Source of the DNA: Pratylenchus scribneri
Taxonomy: Eukaryota > Nematoda > Chromadorea > Rhabditida > Pratylenchidae
DNA: 64,000 bases
Assembly: GCA_030063045.1 (NCBI GenBank)
Contig: JAQSEB010000164.1
Coordinates: 186,001 to 250,000 of the forward strand
Reading direction: 5' to 3'
Position numbers and translations under genes: made by a program. Position 1 is the first letter of the stretch, and each line of letters opens with the position of its first letter. A model generated the notes under the pieces. That model was not told where the DNA came from. It did not search any database and saw nothing but the letters and a program-made list of their open reading frames with translations. Below, piece after piece: positions 12,090-24,279 of this stretch.

Positions 12090-15000
12090 TTGACGTCAAA
12101 AAGGAGTGGGAATAATTTAATAAAATTCTTAAAATTAGTTACTCATTTATTTTTACTCAAGAAATCTGCCTTCCTAAAATACATGTCCCTCGTAAAATGA
12201 CATTTTTATAACAAATGGTCAAATATTTACGTCATTGATAATATATAAAATATTATTTGAGTACCTTTCATGGTTATGCTCCCCGCTTGTGAAAATGATC
12301 CGATTATTTCTGTCGACACCTGCCTTTGCTAAGCAAGGCGGATTTTCTATAATCTCCACGCAAGCCCATTCTTCCAATGCTGTTTGCTTTTCATAAACAA
12401 ACCCGTCATTAAACATATAATAACCACCGAATTCATGTTTTGCATATTCTACCAAATTCCCAGCACCTAAGCAAATATAATTTTATAATGTTATCAACAA
12501 TTATTTTTTAACTCATATAATTTATACCTAATTAATAATTATGAGCATTGGTAATTAAATATTATTTATATTTAGCTTTTTGTGAAATAAAAGGTTTTTT
12601 CAATTAATAATTGCTATATTAAACTGCTTTATTTTAAATGTAATTCACAACATTTCTTCTTAACCAGAGCCCGATTTACACTTCATTTTTGAATGAAGTT
12701 AATATTAATTTATATCTACATTTATTTTATCAAATGAGTTGATTAGTTTGGTTTTTGATTTTAATAGATTATTACATTTAAATAAAAGTCATATAATGGA
12801 CTAGAAATTTCCGAATTTAGGGCGGAATTTTCTGAAATAATTCTTTTATGGTAGACGGTTTTCATTACATTTAGAAAGATGATATTTTAGATATCAAAAA
12901 ATCGAATATTCGCTCTTAAAAATTCAACTGCTTAAGTTGAGAATTTTGAAAATTTTTCATTGATAATTTTATAAGACTCAATAATTAAAGAATTCTTAAA
13001 TGTATATTAATATTAATAATTTAGTAATTATATCCTATATATTATTGAATTACCATATACAGTTTTTATTCCTCTATGGGTATGTTGAATGGTAACTTCA
13101 ATTTGTTCATTTTCAATAATCGCTCTTCCCTTGCATTTAGCTTTTTCTACACAACTAAGATAAATTTTGTTACCATATGATTTTTTTGTTTTATTCTCCC
13201 TTAAATAGACAAATCCATCCACATACACTCTTTTTCTATCGGGCAAATTTTGAAAATTCTCGTTCGTAATAGCATCTAAAAATATAATATAATTATCAAA
13301 TTTTCAATTTTCTCATAGCCGTAAATTATTTCTCTTTTCTAAAAGATTTTATAAAAATTAGACTTAATAATAATTTGAGAAATCATTTATTTTCAATTTT
13401 TGAAAATCAGTTCAAAATCAAAACATCAATATATTCATTCAGATTAGATTTCTCTTTGCTTATTTATCATATTTCCTAATATCAACACATTATAAAAGTT
13501 TTTATTGAACCTTTAAAATGTATATATGTCTTCAATCCTTTTAGTTTTTCTGAACGTTTATGATTGGTATGTCCATTAATCATGGTTATATGGTTATCAT
13601 AGTTTACTTTCGCTTCTCCCAAACAATTTGCTGTTTCTCTTTCCTCACACATCCATAATGCGTCTGTTCGTTTTGGAAGAAAATTTTTTGCATTTAAATA
13701 AATATATCCATCATGAACAAGTAAATATCCTCCATATTCATTTTTCACATATTTTGCTACTGAAAATTATAATATTAAAAAATTTCAATAAAATTATTGA
13801 AATAAATTATTGCTCAGTAAATGACTAAAAATTTATGAGTACTTATAATGTTATAATGACTGAAATATAATAAGGAAAAAATGTATAATCTATATTACAG
13901 ACCATTTGATTCGTGTGTTTTTCCTGCTGATCTGATTGAACCAGACATTTCCCCAGTACGATTTATTGATCCACTTTGAATTTCCCCAGCAGTTGGTCTG
14001 ATTGATGCTTGAATTATTTCACTTTCCATTTTTTTCTTTTTTCTTATCGAATCAAACTGCAAATTATCTAAATTCCTAATTGAACCGCTAATTCCAGATC
14101 CAGTCGAATCATTTGAATGCCTTTCATCAACTTCCATTACAGTATTCGTTTCATTCAATTGGAATGGTCTAATTGATCCAGTTACTTTCATTCTTCTGAT
14201 AGATTCTGTTTTTCCTATATCCAATTCACTGATAAATTTTTCTTTTTCCATTCTTTGAGCTGCTTGAGGTCGAATTGAACCAGTTGATATTTCACTCTCA
14301 GGACTAGATAATTATAATTAATAAAAATAGAATATTAATTTTAAAAATTTCAATTTGCCAAAAAATTATTAAAATCTTACAAACAATACGCCATTAATTC
14401 TCGATATATTCTATAACGATTTTCCGGTATCATATCTTGAGTGAAGTGAAAAGATGCCATAATATCACCACTCCATATAATTTTTTCGGCATACATCAAT
14501 AGGAATACTCCACAATCCCATGTGTTAGTTTGACTTGGAATATCTAATCGATTTATCCATCCAACTTTATCCATATTTAATTGTACATTGAAATTGGCAT
14601 ATAAATTGGTGAAAAATTTGAACAGGACTACTTTGAATGCCATACTTCCAGGGGTATCTCGACCCTTATTTAATGAATCGCAAAAGACCACATATTTAAG
14701 ATTCATGTCATAAACTGCCAATGCCCAATGATCCTCGTTCAAATTTGCTGGAATTAACCAAAATCGGACTGCTTGAATGCTGCTTTCTTGTTCAATTTGA
14801 TGTTGAAACCAATCAGGCCTAATCACATTCGTTTTCCTATAACTTGTTAAAATATCGCTCGGCACAAATCTCGCATCGTCCCTTTCTCGGGTCAACAAAT
14901 GCAAATATGCATTGATCACAAAATTTCCCAACCATCCATGTGGATTGGCTAATTCTTCATCCATTTCTCTAAGCGACATTGCCTTGAAATAATATTCATC

Positions 15001-18000
15001 ACCATAATTTAATCCTTGATTATCCCTTATTCGTGGCTGTACATGGGAGGGCATGGCAGGAATTTCTTGCACAGATTCATCGTCACTGTTTTTCTCTATT
15101 TTTTTTGATATATTTATATTAAAATATTTTATGAATATATATAAATAACTCTGTTATTTTTTTTATTCGTTTGCTATTTGACTATTTTTTAAAATACTGA
15201 TTTCAAAAATTTCAAAATTATTTTATAAAAAATTTTGATAATAAATTGACTTTATAAGAATAATCAAGAGTTGATCAAATTTGATTTTTTCTCTATCAAT
15301 TTATATAAATAATTTGATTAAAAAAATTAATTTATTTTTCACATTCCTCTAAAGAAATTCTTTACCCATTAGTCGGCGACTACTTGCCGTGTCCAATTCC
15401 ATATCAACAGGACCAAAATTCGATTGTTCCGATGGTTGACTGGCAAATTTTCCATATTTACCACTTATTTCTTGCTCTTCCTGCCGTTTCTTGGAACCTT
15501 TTTCAGATTGGAAACTTTTCAGTTCCGAATCGACCTAATTTTATTTTTTTTAAATTTTCGATCGAAACATACCGGTTGATTTTCGGTTCGATTTTGTTTT
15601 CTTTCCATTTCCTCCATTTCATTCAACCATTGATTAAAATAAGCATGAGAACTGAAACTGGTTGGGGCAGAGCCGCCAATTCCTTCGATAGATTGAGCTT
15701 CTCCCATACTCCGTATTGATTGGGTTCCTTCCATTTTTCCGAGAAATTGAGTTTCTCCCATTTCCCTGATTGATTGTGTTCCTTTCATTTCTTCAATAGA
15801 TTGAATATTTCGCATTTCTCTAATAGATTTGGTGGGTATGGCAGGAATTTCTTGCCCAGCAGATTCATTGTCACTGTTTTCTTCCATTATTTTTGGCAAA
15901 GGTTGTTTGGATATTTTTCGTATGCTTTTACTAGCAACATGTGAAGTTTTAGGGAGCCCTTTAAAAAACAATTTTAAATAAAATATAAAAAGTTGACTTT
16001 TTTTTTATGAGCAATTTTATAATATAAAATTGATTAAATTTTTTGCAATACAATTCATGTGCTTTAAAACAGTTGAAATAGATTTTTTTTGATTCAAAAT
16101 CTACAAAAATTCTACATTCAAGATACAGAAAAATATCTATAAATAGCTAACATTGGGCAAAAATTATTCAACCAATTTATTTAAGTAATTATAAAAATTA
16201 GTATTTCGGTAGAATTTGATATTTTTTAATTTTCTAATCTCTTTGTTGGAAGAAGATTTTTCGGGAGTAGTTTGATTCAAAGCAACTGTTTTATACGGAG
16301 TGGGTTGGGATTTTATTATTTTATTTAGCAAATGGCGAATATGGCGGAGAAGTTTACGCGCTGGTTTGTGGAACCAGTCTACAAGAGTGCAATCATCACC
16401 CATTTTTTTAAACACCTTTATTATCGATCATAAATCTTTTTCACTGTTTTTATAAACAGAAAGGTTTTCTATTATTTTTCTTATTCTAAATTCAATTATT
16501 TTAATATCAAGTGTCATTAACCAAATATCAAGTTCTTCTAAATCATCAGGTGCAGTGGAGTACAAAATTATTTTTTAGAGAAATAATAGCATAATTTTGG
16601 ATACTCACTGTAGTATGCTGGTTTGTTAGCAAGGCAATCAAGGGCGTGTTCATGATTCAGGGTAATTTCACCATTTTTATTTATCAAACGAGTCATCGTA
16701 CCATCAGGCCCTCTGCATCCTCGCGTGCATCTATAATATGCAATCCTTCCACTTTTTTTCGATTCGTATGTTCTTTCATAAGTGAATACATAACCATTGT
16801 AATATATTTCTGAATGAATTTTTAAAAATTTTAAAATAATTTTTTATTCATGCAAATTATTCTCATTTTTTTCTATTTGTATAAATAAATTATGGAAATC
16901 ATTTATTTTAGCAAAAAAAACACTGATTTTGGCAAAAATTTTTCGTATCGAAAAATAATATATTTTTTGAGGCCATATAATTTGGCTAAATCAGACTTTT
17001 TTAAGAATCCATAACCCCTAGCCCTTAGCCTCTAAAAACCCATGTCTGCCTCAAACCTAACTCTAATCCTAATACCTAGTTAGGGCCAAGTTATATGGCC
17101 TCAAAAATATAATATTTATCGACACGAAAGATTTTTGCCAAAATCAGTTTTTTTGCCAAAATAAGTTTATCTCCATAAATTATATATTTTTTAAACATAG
17201 ACAGACCCTTAAATAATAATTGGGATATAATTTTTATAAAAAATTTTTTCTATAATGTTATAATTCTTGAAAAATAATAGTGAAATCATAGATCTTTAAT
17301 ATCTTTTTTTTTAAAAAAATCAAAATAAAATATGGTTATATTAATCATAAAATTGTTATAGGAAGAACCAGCGGGCGCGCCCGCTGGTTCTTAAAGCGAT
17401 GACGGAAGGAATACTTGAGAAGTTAGAATATTCCTAGAAAGGTTATATTTCATAATAGAATCCATTCCGCATTTTTTTTGATCAAAATTCAACTCGCGCG
17501 CAACCGGTTTAAGCCTTTAAACCGGTTTAATTGTCAAAATGAACCTCAAATTCATGATCTCTATCATCGAAAAGCTCTAAAAATTATTGGCCCTTGGTGG
17601 GATTCGAACCCGCGACCTACATCCCCATCCCCCATCTTATTAGCCAATCGGCCACAAAAGGAAAAGTGCCTAGTTGGCCAATTTCTGTGCAGCGTGTAGG
17701 GCCAAGGGTTTTGAGTTTAGACCACATAAACCATATATCATTCTAAAGCTGACATTCTTGCGGAGTGCCACTTCTCCGGGCCCAAAACCCAAAAATCAAA
17801 AGGAAAAAAGTTTTACCTGGACAAACCGCAAAAGTTCACTTTTTTAAACCGGTTTTTGGCTAATATCTCAAACCGGTAGGGTTTTTGGGAAAAAACGGCG
17901 CCACCGAAATACAAAACTTTAAAAAAAGATCTCGAAAAACCGCCCCGTAGAAATTGTGATGTTTGAAAAAATTAACGAATTTTAAATTTTTTATGTATAT

Positions 18001-20725
18001 ATATATATATATATATAAATTTAAAAAATCTATTTATTTTAAAATTAAATATACAATTAGAATATTAAAATCTAGAAATTTTACTCTCAATTTTAATCTC
18101 AACTTTACATATAATTTTCAGTTAATCATTTAAAAAAACATACGATTTTTTTTTGTTTGCGATGGAAGTATATTTGTTTCTCTGCGGATTGAGCCAATAT
18201 TTTCATCAGGATTATCGAATGAAATATTGCCTTAGATAAAGAAAATAATCAGGGCAAAATATAATTAATTATTCAATATAATTTTAATATAAATAAAAAT
18301 CATAATTTTTTTTATATTACAAATTTTTTCAAAAAATTGATTATAGGTTATATTTATCAATTATCATTTAATTTTTTGAAATGAAAAATGATATAATATA
18401 ATACTAAATTAGTGCAAAATGATGGATAATTTTTTTATATACTAACTTTTTATAAACCTAATAGTAGATTTAAAATTTTCTATGGATTCTTACTGTCATA
18501 TGATAGCTTGTTTGGAAGGCAATCATCGGCATGTTGATGATTTAAAGTTATTAAACCATTTTTATTTTTCAAGCGGGTCATCGTACCATCCGATCCTCTG
18601 CATTCACGCGTGCATCTATAATAAGCAACCCATCCTCCATTTTTTAATTCGTATATTTTTTCATAAGTGAATCCATAACCATTGTGAAATATTCCTAAAT
18701 GAATTTTTAAACATTTTAAAATCATATTTTTATTCATCTAAATTATTATTCTCACTTATTTCTGCTAATTGAATAAATATTCATTATCTTATTTATATTA
18801 AGCAACTATTAAAAGCTTTAATCTATAATAGAAATAATTTTATGAAAAAATTGCCTTATGCCGTTGTATTTTTTCAAAAATAATACTGAAACTGAAATCA
18901 TAGATATTTTCATCTTTTTTTCTTAATAAAAAATCAAAATAAAATGTGATTATTTTAACATAAAAATTATTAGATGAATTTAATAGGAACAATTTGTTTT
19001 AAATTAAAGCAAATCTTTTAAAATTTATTTAAAAATTAAATTTACAATATGATCATTAATATAGTAAAAATATGAACAAAAAAATAAATTTATTGAAATA
19101 TTTAAGATATCAAAATTCAAAAATCTTACTCTCAATTTTAATCTCAATTTTATGAAAATATACATTTGAAAAAAAAAACACATACTCTTATTTTTCGGGG
19201 GCTTAAGAAATGTATTTGTTTTTCTGCGAATTGAGCCAATATTTTCATCAGGATTATCGAATGAAATATAACCTTAAAAATAAAAATACTTTTAAAATCA
19301 AAAACAATTATTTCAATTAAATTTTAATGTAATTAAAAATCATAAAGCATCATGTATTTTACAAATTTTTTCAAAATAATCATTCATTCATAATTACTTT
19401 TTTATTTGAAATGAAAAATGATATAATATTTTTGTCCAAATAATGGACAATTTTAATACATACTAATTTTTATGAATTTAAAAGTAGATTTAAAATTTGC
19501 TACTAAAAATTCAATTATATCATAAGTTTTTTAAAAAAAATTAATTAGTTTCGGTTTTTTTATATTAAATTTATCATAATAAAAAATATGTTATATTCAA
19601 ATTCTTATTTGATTACGAAAGGAAGGCAGGATTATTAGTTTGTGATAAGGGAAAATAATACCTATTGATGTTTAAAACTATGTATAATTATGAAAAAAAT
19701 TTAGAAATTTATTTAATTGCATATCTATCGTTCACAAATATATGATTTTATTTTCAAAATATAATATGAAAAAATAATTTCATTAATTTAAAAAGAATAA
19801 ATTTAAATATTTTATGTATTTAAAAATTTAATAATCTCAGAAAATCGTTGAACATATTTGAAAAAAAGGATGCAAATTTTGCAAAGGTGAAATTATTTTC
19901 CAATAGTTTAAAATATATAAAATTTTATATTTTTTCAGTGGAATTTTATAATTTATCAGATTAGCTTACTTAGTGTGTATCTATCAGTGATTTCGAATAA
20001 AACTCAAAAATAAAGCCATTTTTATCTTCGCAAAGAAGAAAAAGAAAATAATTATGTTTATAGACATTTAAAGCTTGGATGTCTTTGGACTTATAAGGGC
20101 TAAATTTTAGAAACAAATTATGAAGATAAATCAATAAAAAAATTTTAAAAATTTTCAACAATAAGGCTGCAGCATGCTTTTGAATCCGCTACGGAAATTT
20201 TTTTTGAATTTATAAATTATGTTGTCACTTTTATTTTCATCAATATCCAGAATAAATTTCGGATTTATCATAATGGAATTTTGCGAATTTCAATTACTTT
20301 TATTCTATTAGAAATAACATACCTGCCGTCGGCGTAATGTCGGCTGAACCATGGTCATAATAAAATTCATCGTCTGTTGTGATTTTGCCAACATTTGGTT
20401 CTTCCTTGTTACTCCTAATTGAGAAATTAATTATGCCTCCCGAAGGTATATTTTCTTCAATTTTCCTAATTGTGGATCCCTTTTTAAAACTGGTTCTGAT
20501 TGAATTCATAGAATCTTTTGATTCTTCCAATGGTATCGGAACGTTTTCCAATGATATGGGCACATCTTCTCCAATAGGCCTGATGCTTGGCATGGGCATA
20601 TTTTCCCCAATAGGCCTAATGCTTGTAATATTAGTCGGATTATTATAACCCGAAGCATTGATTGCCTTTGTAAAATTTATCGCAAATAAAGTGATATAAA
20701 AATTGATGTTTTCAAGTCGCGCCAT
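11509..20725 (-). CDS. gene A: secreted SIR-repeat / FLYWCH / Ulp1-like protease protein
   Basis: A chain of exons on one strand keeps one frame over 9 kb: 20725-20323 (signal peptide plus SIRP repeats), 19272-19186, 18694-18494 (FLYWCH-like), 18230-18144, 16809-16609 (FLYWCH-like), 15958-15573 (SIR repeats), about 15097-14381 (Ulp1 protease), 14303-13903 (SIR repeats), 13759-13511, 13275-13054 and 12466-12265 (three FLYWCH fingers), then 12089-11905 and 11596-11509 (a fourth finger, TAA). Nearly every junction is phase 1. Two joins are unresolved: 15573 to 15097 (phase mismatch at the simplest sites) and 12265 to 12089 (no clear acceptor; the conserved ATGCGCGG could start a separate gene). 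Predicted entry to the secretory path with a SUMO/ubiquitin-like protease inside is odd. Gene B (52682-61363) has the same order, which supports the joined model. Confidence 0.6.
12265..13759 (-). CDS. three FLYWCH zinc-finger exons of gene A
   Basis: Exons 13759-13511, 13275-13054 and 12466-12265 each encode one FLYWCH-like unit: an aromatic G-Y/F-x-Y opening (GGYLLVHDGYIYLN; VYVDGFVYL; GGYYMFNDGFVYEK), a W/S-x-C pair (WMCEERETANC; LSCVEKAKC; WACVEIIENPPC) and an HxH end (HTNH; HTH; HNH). The fold is a C2H2-type finger used for DNA or protein binding in metazoan proteins and in Mutator-like transposons. Exons start and end in compatible phases (1, 1, then 2 at the last donor). Confidence 0.8.
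13903..14303 (-). CDS. SIR-repeat linker exon of gene A
   Basis: The exon opens with PESEISTGSIRPQAAQRM and contains SIR at least six more times (ESIRRMK, GSIRPFQ, GSIRNLD, DSIRKKKK, ASIRPTAG, GSIRSAGK) plus degenerate forms (GSINRTGE). Serine, glycine and charged residues dominate, so it is probably disordered. It joins the Ulp1 exon upstream (donor TTT|GTAAGA) and the FLYWCH exon downstream in frame. Confidence 0.75.
14381..15097 (-). CDS. Ulp1/SENP-type cysteine protease domain of gene A
   Basis: A C48-family fold is recognisable: DWFQHQIEQESS and FWLIPANLNEDHWALAVYD give the catalytic His with the usual following Trp, FCDSLN gives the Asp, and QTNTWDCGVFLLMYAE gives the oxyanion Gln and nucleophile Cys. 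The triad therefore looks intact. The domain starts after a short acidic stretch, KNSDDESVQEIPAMPS, which also occurs in a diverged copy in the exon at 15958-15573 (ENSDNESAGQEIPAIP), so part of this exon was duplicated. Known members cleave SUMO, NEDD8 or ubiquitin; the substrate here is unknown. Confidence 0.85.
15573..15958 (-). CDS. SIR-repeat exon of gene A upstream of the protease
   Basis: Acceptor TTTAAAG and donor GTATGT bound an exon with SKSIRKIS, KSIREMR, QSIEEMK, QSIREMG, QSIRSMG and QSIEGIG in a near-regular 10-14 residue spacing. SIR is written AGCATACGA, TCTATTAGA, TCAATCAGG and TCAATACGG, that is, with different codons. Gene B lacks this expanded exon: there ESIRKKS lies directly before the protease. 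An 83-codon frame at 16415-16164 in the intron before it is on the same strand but has no fitting splice sites; left unassigned. Confidence 0.7.
16609..18694 (-). CDS. duplicated FLYWCH-like plus SIR mini-exon units of gene A
   Basis: Two 201-base FLYWCH-like exons (18694-18494 and 16809-16609) and the 87-base exon 18230-18144 between them. The fingers read FHNGYGFTYEK .. YYRCTRECRG .. LNHQHADDC and YYNGYVFTYER .. YYRCTRGCRG .. LNHEHALDC. The 87-base exon encodes ISFDNPDENIGSIRRET and is a near copy of exon 19272-19186. All carry phase-1 ends, so the pair (87-base exon plus finger exon) has been duplicated as a unit. Gene B has only one such unit (59067-58981 and 57609-57397). Confidence 0.75.
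16905..17170. mobile_element. MITE with long terminal inverted repeats
   Basis: The left arm (TTTTGGCAAAAATTTTTCGT .. TTTTTGAGGCCATATAA) is matched in reverse complement by the right arm ending at about 17170, roughly 80 bases each with scattered mismatches. The loop holds CCTAACTCTAATCCTAATAC, vaguely telomere-like. It lies in an intron of gene A. Confidence 0.75.
17372..17990. mobile_element. SINE-like repeat with a tRNA-like core
   Basis: Starts near a perfect palindrome (ACCAGCGGGCGCGCCCGCTG and on) and contains, on the minus strand at about 17668-17588, GTGGCCGATTGGCTAATAAG (A-box-like) and GGTTCGAATCCCACC (perfect B box). The downstream part (GGGACCAAAAYCCAAAAAT-like, then AAACCGGTTTTTGGCT) is shared with the element at 59450-60240. 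It ends near a short (AT)n run. The tRNA-like part lacks convincing stems. Confidence 0.6.
19186..20725 (-). CDS. signal peptide and SIRP-repeat start of gene A
   Basis: ATG at 20725 opens MARLENINFYITLFAINFTK, a plausible signal peptide, followed by NASGYNNPTNITSIRPIGEN and a second SIRPIGEDVP, then NSIRTSFKKG, STIRKIEENIPSGG and FSIRSNKEE. The donor at 20323 (GCAG|GTATGT) joins exon 19272-19186 (GYISFDNPDENIGSIRRKT) in frame. Gene B has the same body but a different signal exon. The region upstream (20726-22406) is duplicated at 35950-37790. Confidence 0.75.
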
Positions 20726-22406
20726 TTTTCTGAAATAAATTGCAAATTAATATGGTTTGATTTTTTCAAAACAATAATAAAAATTAATAATAATTAAAGT
20801 AAAAATGCCGTGAATTTGATATTTTATTTTTTTAATGAATGGGAAAGATAAATATTTTCTGTTTTGTCAGATTCCTTTTTATGTAATGTTTTATTTGAAA
20901 AGTGTATAAAATTTGTTAAAACTATAAAACTATTTATTTTGTAATAATTAAATAATATCTTTATTATTCATTCAAAATATTTAATAGTTTTTTGGAGTAT
21001 TATTTGTTTAATTTTAAATGAAAATGTAAACAATGCCAAATTAGTATTACATAATTTTTCTAAAATGCTGCCTTTTTTATTTTATAGAATTATAGTTTCT
21101 ATAATTTAATAATGTTATTTAGTTTGTTGTGGATGATCAAAATTAATCTAAAATATATTCTATTAATTAAAAATATATTTTGTTTAAATAAATAAAATCC
21201 AGTCATTTTCTAAAATATTTAAAAAATATACTATAACAAATAAATTTACATTGATTCTGCTAGCCTTTTAACAATAATAATTTCCGTGAACCAAAATCAA
21301 AAAAGAGTTCAAACTATTTAACACCTTTAATTCTTAAAAAATAATGACAAATTATATACTATTCAATGGCCTTGACCAGATCTATCCAATAATAAATGAT
21401 TTTTGAATCTATATTTAACCACTAAATGTATTATTATCTTTTTTGCATTGTCATTATTTTTTGCAATCTACTAGCACAATTCCAAAGTAATCGATGGCTA
21501 GAATAAAATACTGATTTAAATGCATAAAATTTTAATCACAGAAATTTAAGTTATTTAATTAATCATTTTAGTATAAATTGGTAAAATCATTCGAGGCTGC
21601 AACATATCAAAAATGAAGTGGAAAAATGATATATTTGATAGGACTGCCGGCTGGTTGAGAAGATTTTTATACTACTATTTTAATTTGTGGGCTACACTTT
21701 TTTTCTTTTGGCACTACACAGCAAGAAAATAACTGTTTTTTTTAAAAATTTTTTCAAAGTTTCAAAATATATTAGTTGTCCTTACATTTAAATAAAATTT
21801 CTGTAGGAAAAGTGGTTTTCTACAAGATGTTTTTATTTTAAAAATTAAATTATTCTATCTTGTAGTGGATTTTAAGGGCTTTAAGATTCTGATGGTATAA
21901 TGCTTTAATTGGCCACTTATTATTTGTTGAGTCACGGTCAAAAGAATGGTCCAGTTCCTTATAATAAGAGTACTCAAATGTCGAAATTCAGATAGATCAA
22001 AAAATCGAAAGAAATGGAGGAATTGAGATGGAAATTAGTCCAAAAATGCTACATGTTAGCATTTTAGAGAAAAAAATTGATTAGAAAGAAATGAAGAATT
22101 CGATGATTATTTAAATGTAATTCTGAATTAAGATATTATTGATTATCACATAAAACATAAATAAAGCTCAAATTTAGTGTTTTAGAATTCATTTTTTATT
22201 GTTAGTATTATTTTTTCTATTCCTTAAATTGAATTAAATATAATATTGTCGTAATTCTTATAAGAAAATAACTAAATTGCAATATTTAAATTACCATCAA
22301 TATAGAAATTATTTTAAATAATTTAAAAATTTGGTATTAATTTTAGAATTAACATTTTTTATTGACATTTTTATTTTTCCAAATATCAATTTAAATTGTA
22401 TCATAT
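20726..22406. repeat. 5' flank of gene A, duplicated at 35950-37790
   Basis: Long collinear similarity links this region with 35950-37790, for example GAGTCACGG then AAAAGAATGGTCCAGTTCCT (21930 and 37327), TCGAAATTCAGATAGATCAA (21981 and 37380) and ATATAATATTGTCGTAATTC (22237 and 37620). No gene is visible in either copy; it holds the 5' flank of gene A and the 3' flank of the UGT exon. A TTAAAACTATAAAACTATTT motif lies near 20920. Confidence 0.8.
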
Positions 22407-22497
22407 TTATAAAATTTCTCTAATTTTCTCCAAAAATTTTTCTGCTGGCTGAGTTCCATCCATCTTCATCTTCAATTCAATTATATTTTGTTTATAT
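22407..22497 (-). pseudogene. duplicated last exon of a UDP-glycosyltransferase
   Basis: Reads RYKQNIIELKMKMDGTQPAE, KFLEKIREIL and TAA, identical or nearly so to the last UGT exon at 37881-37791. The similarity between the two loci starts exactly at the splice acceptor of that exon (AG before ATATAAACAAAA); beyond it, at 22499, unrelated sequence follows. With no other UGT exon nearby this is an orphan. The same frame runs on upstream for about 25 codons, probably by chance. Confidence 0.7.
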
Positions 22498-22599
22498 CTG
22501 AGATAATCAAACTCCTTCTTTTGGCCAACTCTATATTTAGGATTCACAACAAGCACTTGATTATAGAGTGAATAATCAATCATTTACTGATTGGCCACG

Positions 22600-23570
22600 T
22601 AGAAATCCCGCACTTTTCTTTGATTTATATCAACTAATCCGCGAATATCATCCTATGACTCATATTTTACAAAATATGTACTTATGAATTTTATCTATAT
22701 TTGCAACAAAATGATCCTGATCAATTAAAAAAATTCAACTTGGTATTACTTTCTGAAAAAGATGCTCCATTGAATATTGTCGATCCTCGACTTCATAGGC
22801 GACAAGTTAATTTGGCTACACAGGATGAGGCAATTGTCTTTGCCATTTGGTCGTCAGCAAATGAAGACCCACCACCAATACGTGGTATATGGGTAACATA
22901 AAAGGGCGGTTTGACAGAATTATGGAGTAACCATCCTCAAACTGATTCTCTTCTTTATCCATTATTATTCATTAATGGAGATTTAGGCTTTAGTAAGAAA
23001 ATTCCCTATATAAAGGTGGCCAAAATGAAAGCTCCATTAGCTATACAACAAAATGATAATGCCTCAGCCGATTTAGTTGATAATCAGAGTGATACCGCCT
23101 CTGTTGCTGAAACTGATGCGCAATCTCTTGATATTGGAAATATGCAAAATTTCGGTCGTAAATACCTTTCTATTCGTGATTATTATCTTTACATTTTGGG
23201 TATTCGTAGTCCTGAAAATGATCTTTATCATCATATATGGAGTGCAGATGGGTGCTTAAGTCAGAAATTTTTACTTGATATTGCCGCAAGGGATGATGAA
23301 GAAGTTTTTAATTATTTGCGAAGACCTGACATGGATTTACGTTCTGACTTACCACAAAATATATTGGATTATCTTGCCAAAAAGGGTGGCTTAACATCTG
23401 GGAATGAGATTGGTAAAGTTGTGTTATTCCGATCATATATGCCAGGATTCCGTGCTTATTTCAAAGAAAAATATGCAGATGGATGCACAATAATGAATCG
23501 TTTTCGGAAGCGCGAATGTGCTGTTTTTATGCTTACTTTTACTTCGAATCCGCGATGGCCTGAAAAATAA
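22600..23570 (+). pseudogene. Helitron Rep/helicase N-terminal relic
   Basis: The translated stretch matches the Helitron-like N-terminal domain: GGLTELWSNHPQTDSLLYPL then LFINGDLGF, RKYLSIRDYYLYILGIR, and the end IMNRFRKRECAVFMLTFTSN then PRWPE. A frameshift near 22686 and an in-frame TAA at about 22899 split it, and nothing of the Rep catalytic or helicase domains follows. It is therefore a truncated, dead fragment. It abuts the broken end of the duplicated UGT exon, which suggests that Helitron activity or its relic marks the breakpoint. Confidence 0.8.
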
Positions 23571-24279
23571 TGTAATTTAATCTGTTGGGGATGTTAAAAA
23601 TCATTTAAATTATATTTATTTAATTCCACATATATTTGATATTTCGTATAAATAATTAATATAAAATAATATAAAAATTAGCTTTAAAAATTGATTTTAT
23701 ATTTTTTTTTATTTTCTCTATTAATAATTTAACAAATCGCTGACTGTTTAACAAAATCTTATAGACAATATTTGAATAAGAAAAAGATAATTATTTTTTT
23801 AAAAGGAAATCACAAATTTATTTTTTCCCATTTTAAACAGATCAAAATGGAAAAATATTCTGGCTGAACCCTTGTTTAATGATGGTTTTATCGACATTGA
23901 AAAGACATAATCACAAAAGAGGTTGATTTTATGAAGAAATATGAAATGAAATTTATGTTATTTTTAATATATGCAAATGACGAAAAATAAAAAAAATTAA
24001 AAAATAATGTACCAACGATCCGAGTATTTATTTTGTTATTACCCAATGAGATTTCTTTTTATATATAAATATAAAATCAAGAGATCAGCATATAAATTCT
24101 CATTTGCTGGATTACTCCAATATTAATCAAGGCAACAAAAAAGAATTGGTACCAGAATTGGTTGGTTTTGGCTGGCCCATTTTGGAATTTTTCAAATCGA
24201 CCGGCTAATTCCTAAATGTACACAAAATGGCCGGCCATTTCCGGATAAAGCCAATTTCGAAAGTCGACCGCAATATATA
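23571..24279. other. AT-rich spacer
   Basis: No gene or clear repeat seen; a short GGCCGGCC-type imperfect repeat (GACCGGCTAATT, TGGCCGGCCATTT) occurs at 24195-24240. Confidence 0.4.

Noticed and set aside
16164..16415. 83-codon minus-strand frame as an extra exon of gene A
   Set aside because: No acceptor or donor of fitting phase, and gene B has no counterpart.
17017..17095. CCTAACTCTAATCCTAATACC as interstitial telomere repeat
   Set aside because: Not a true TTAGGC array; it is the loop of an inverted-repeat element.
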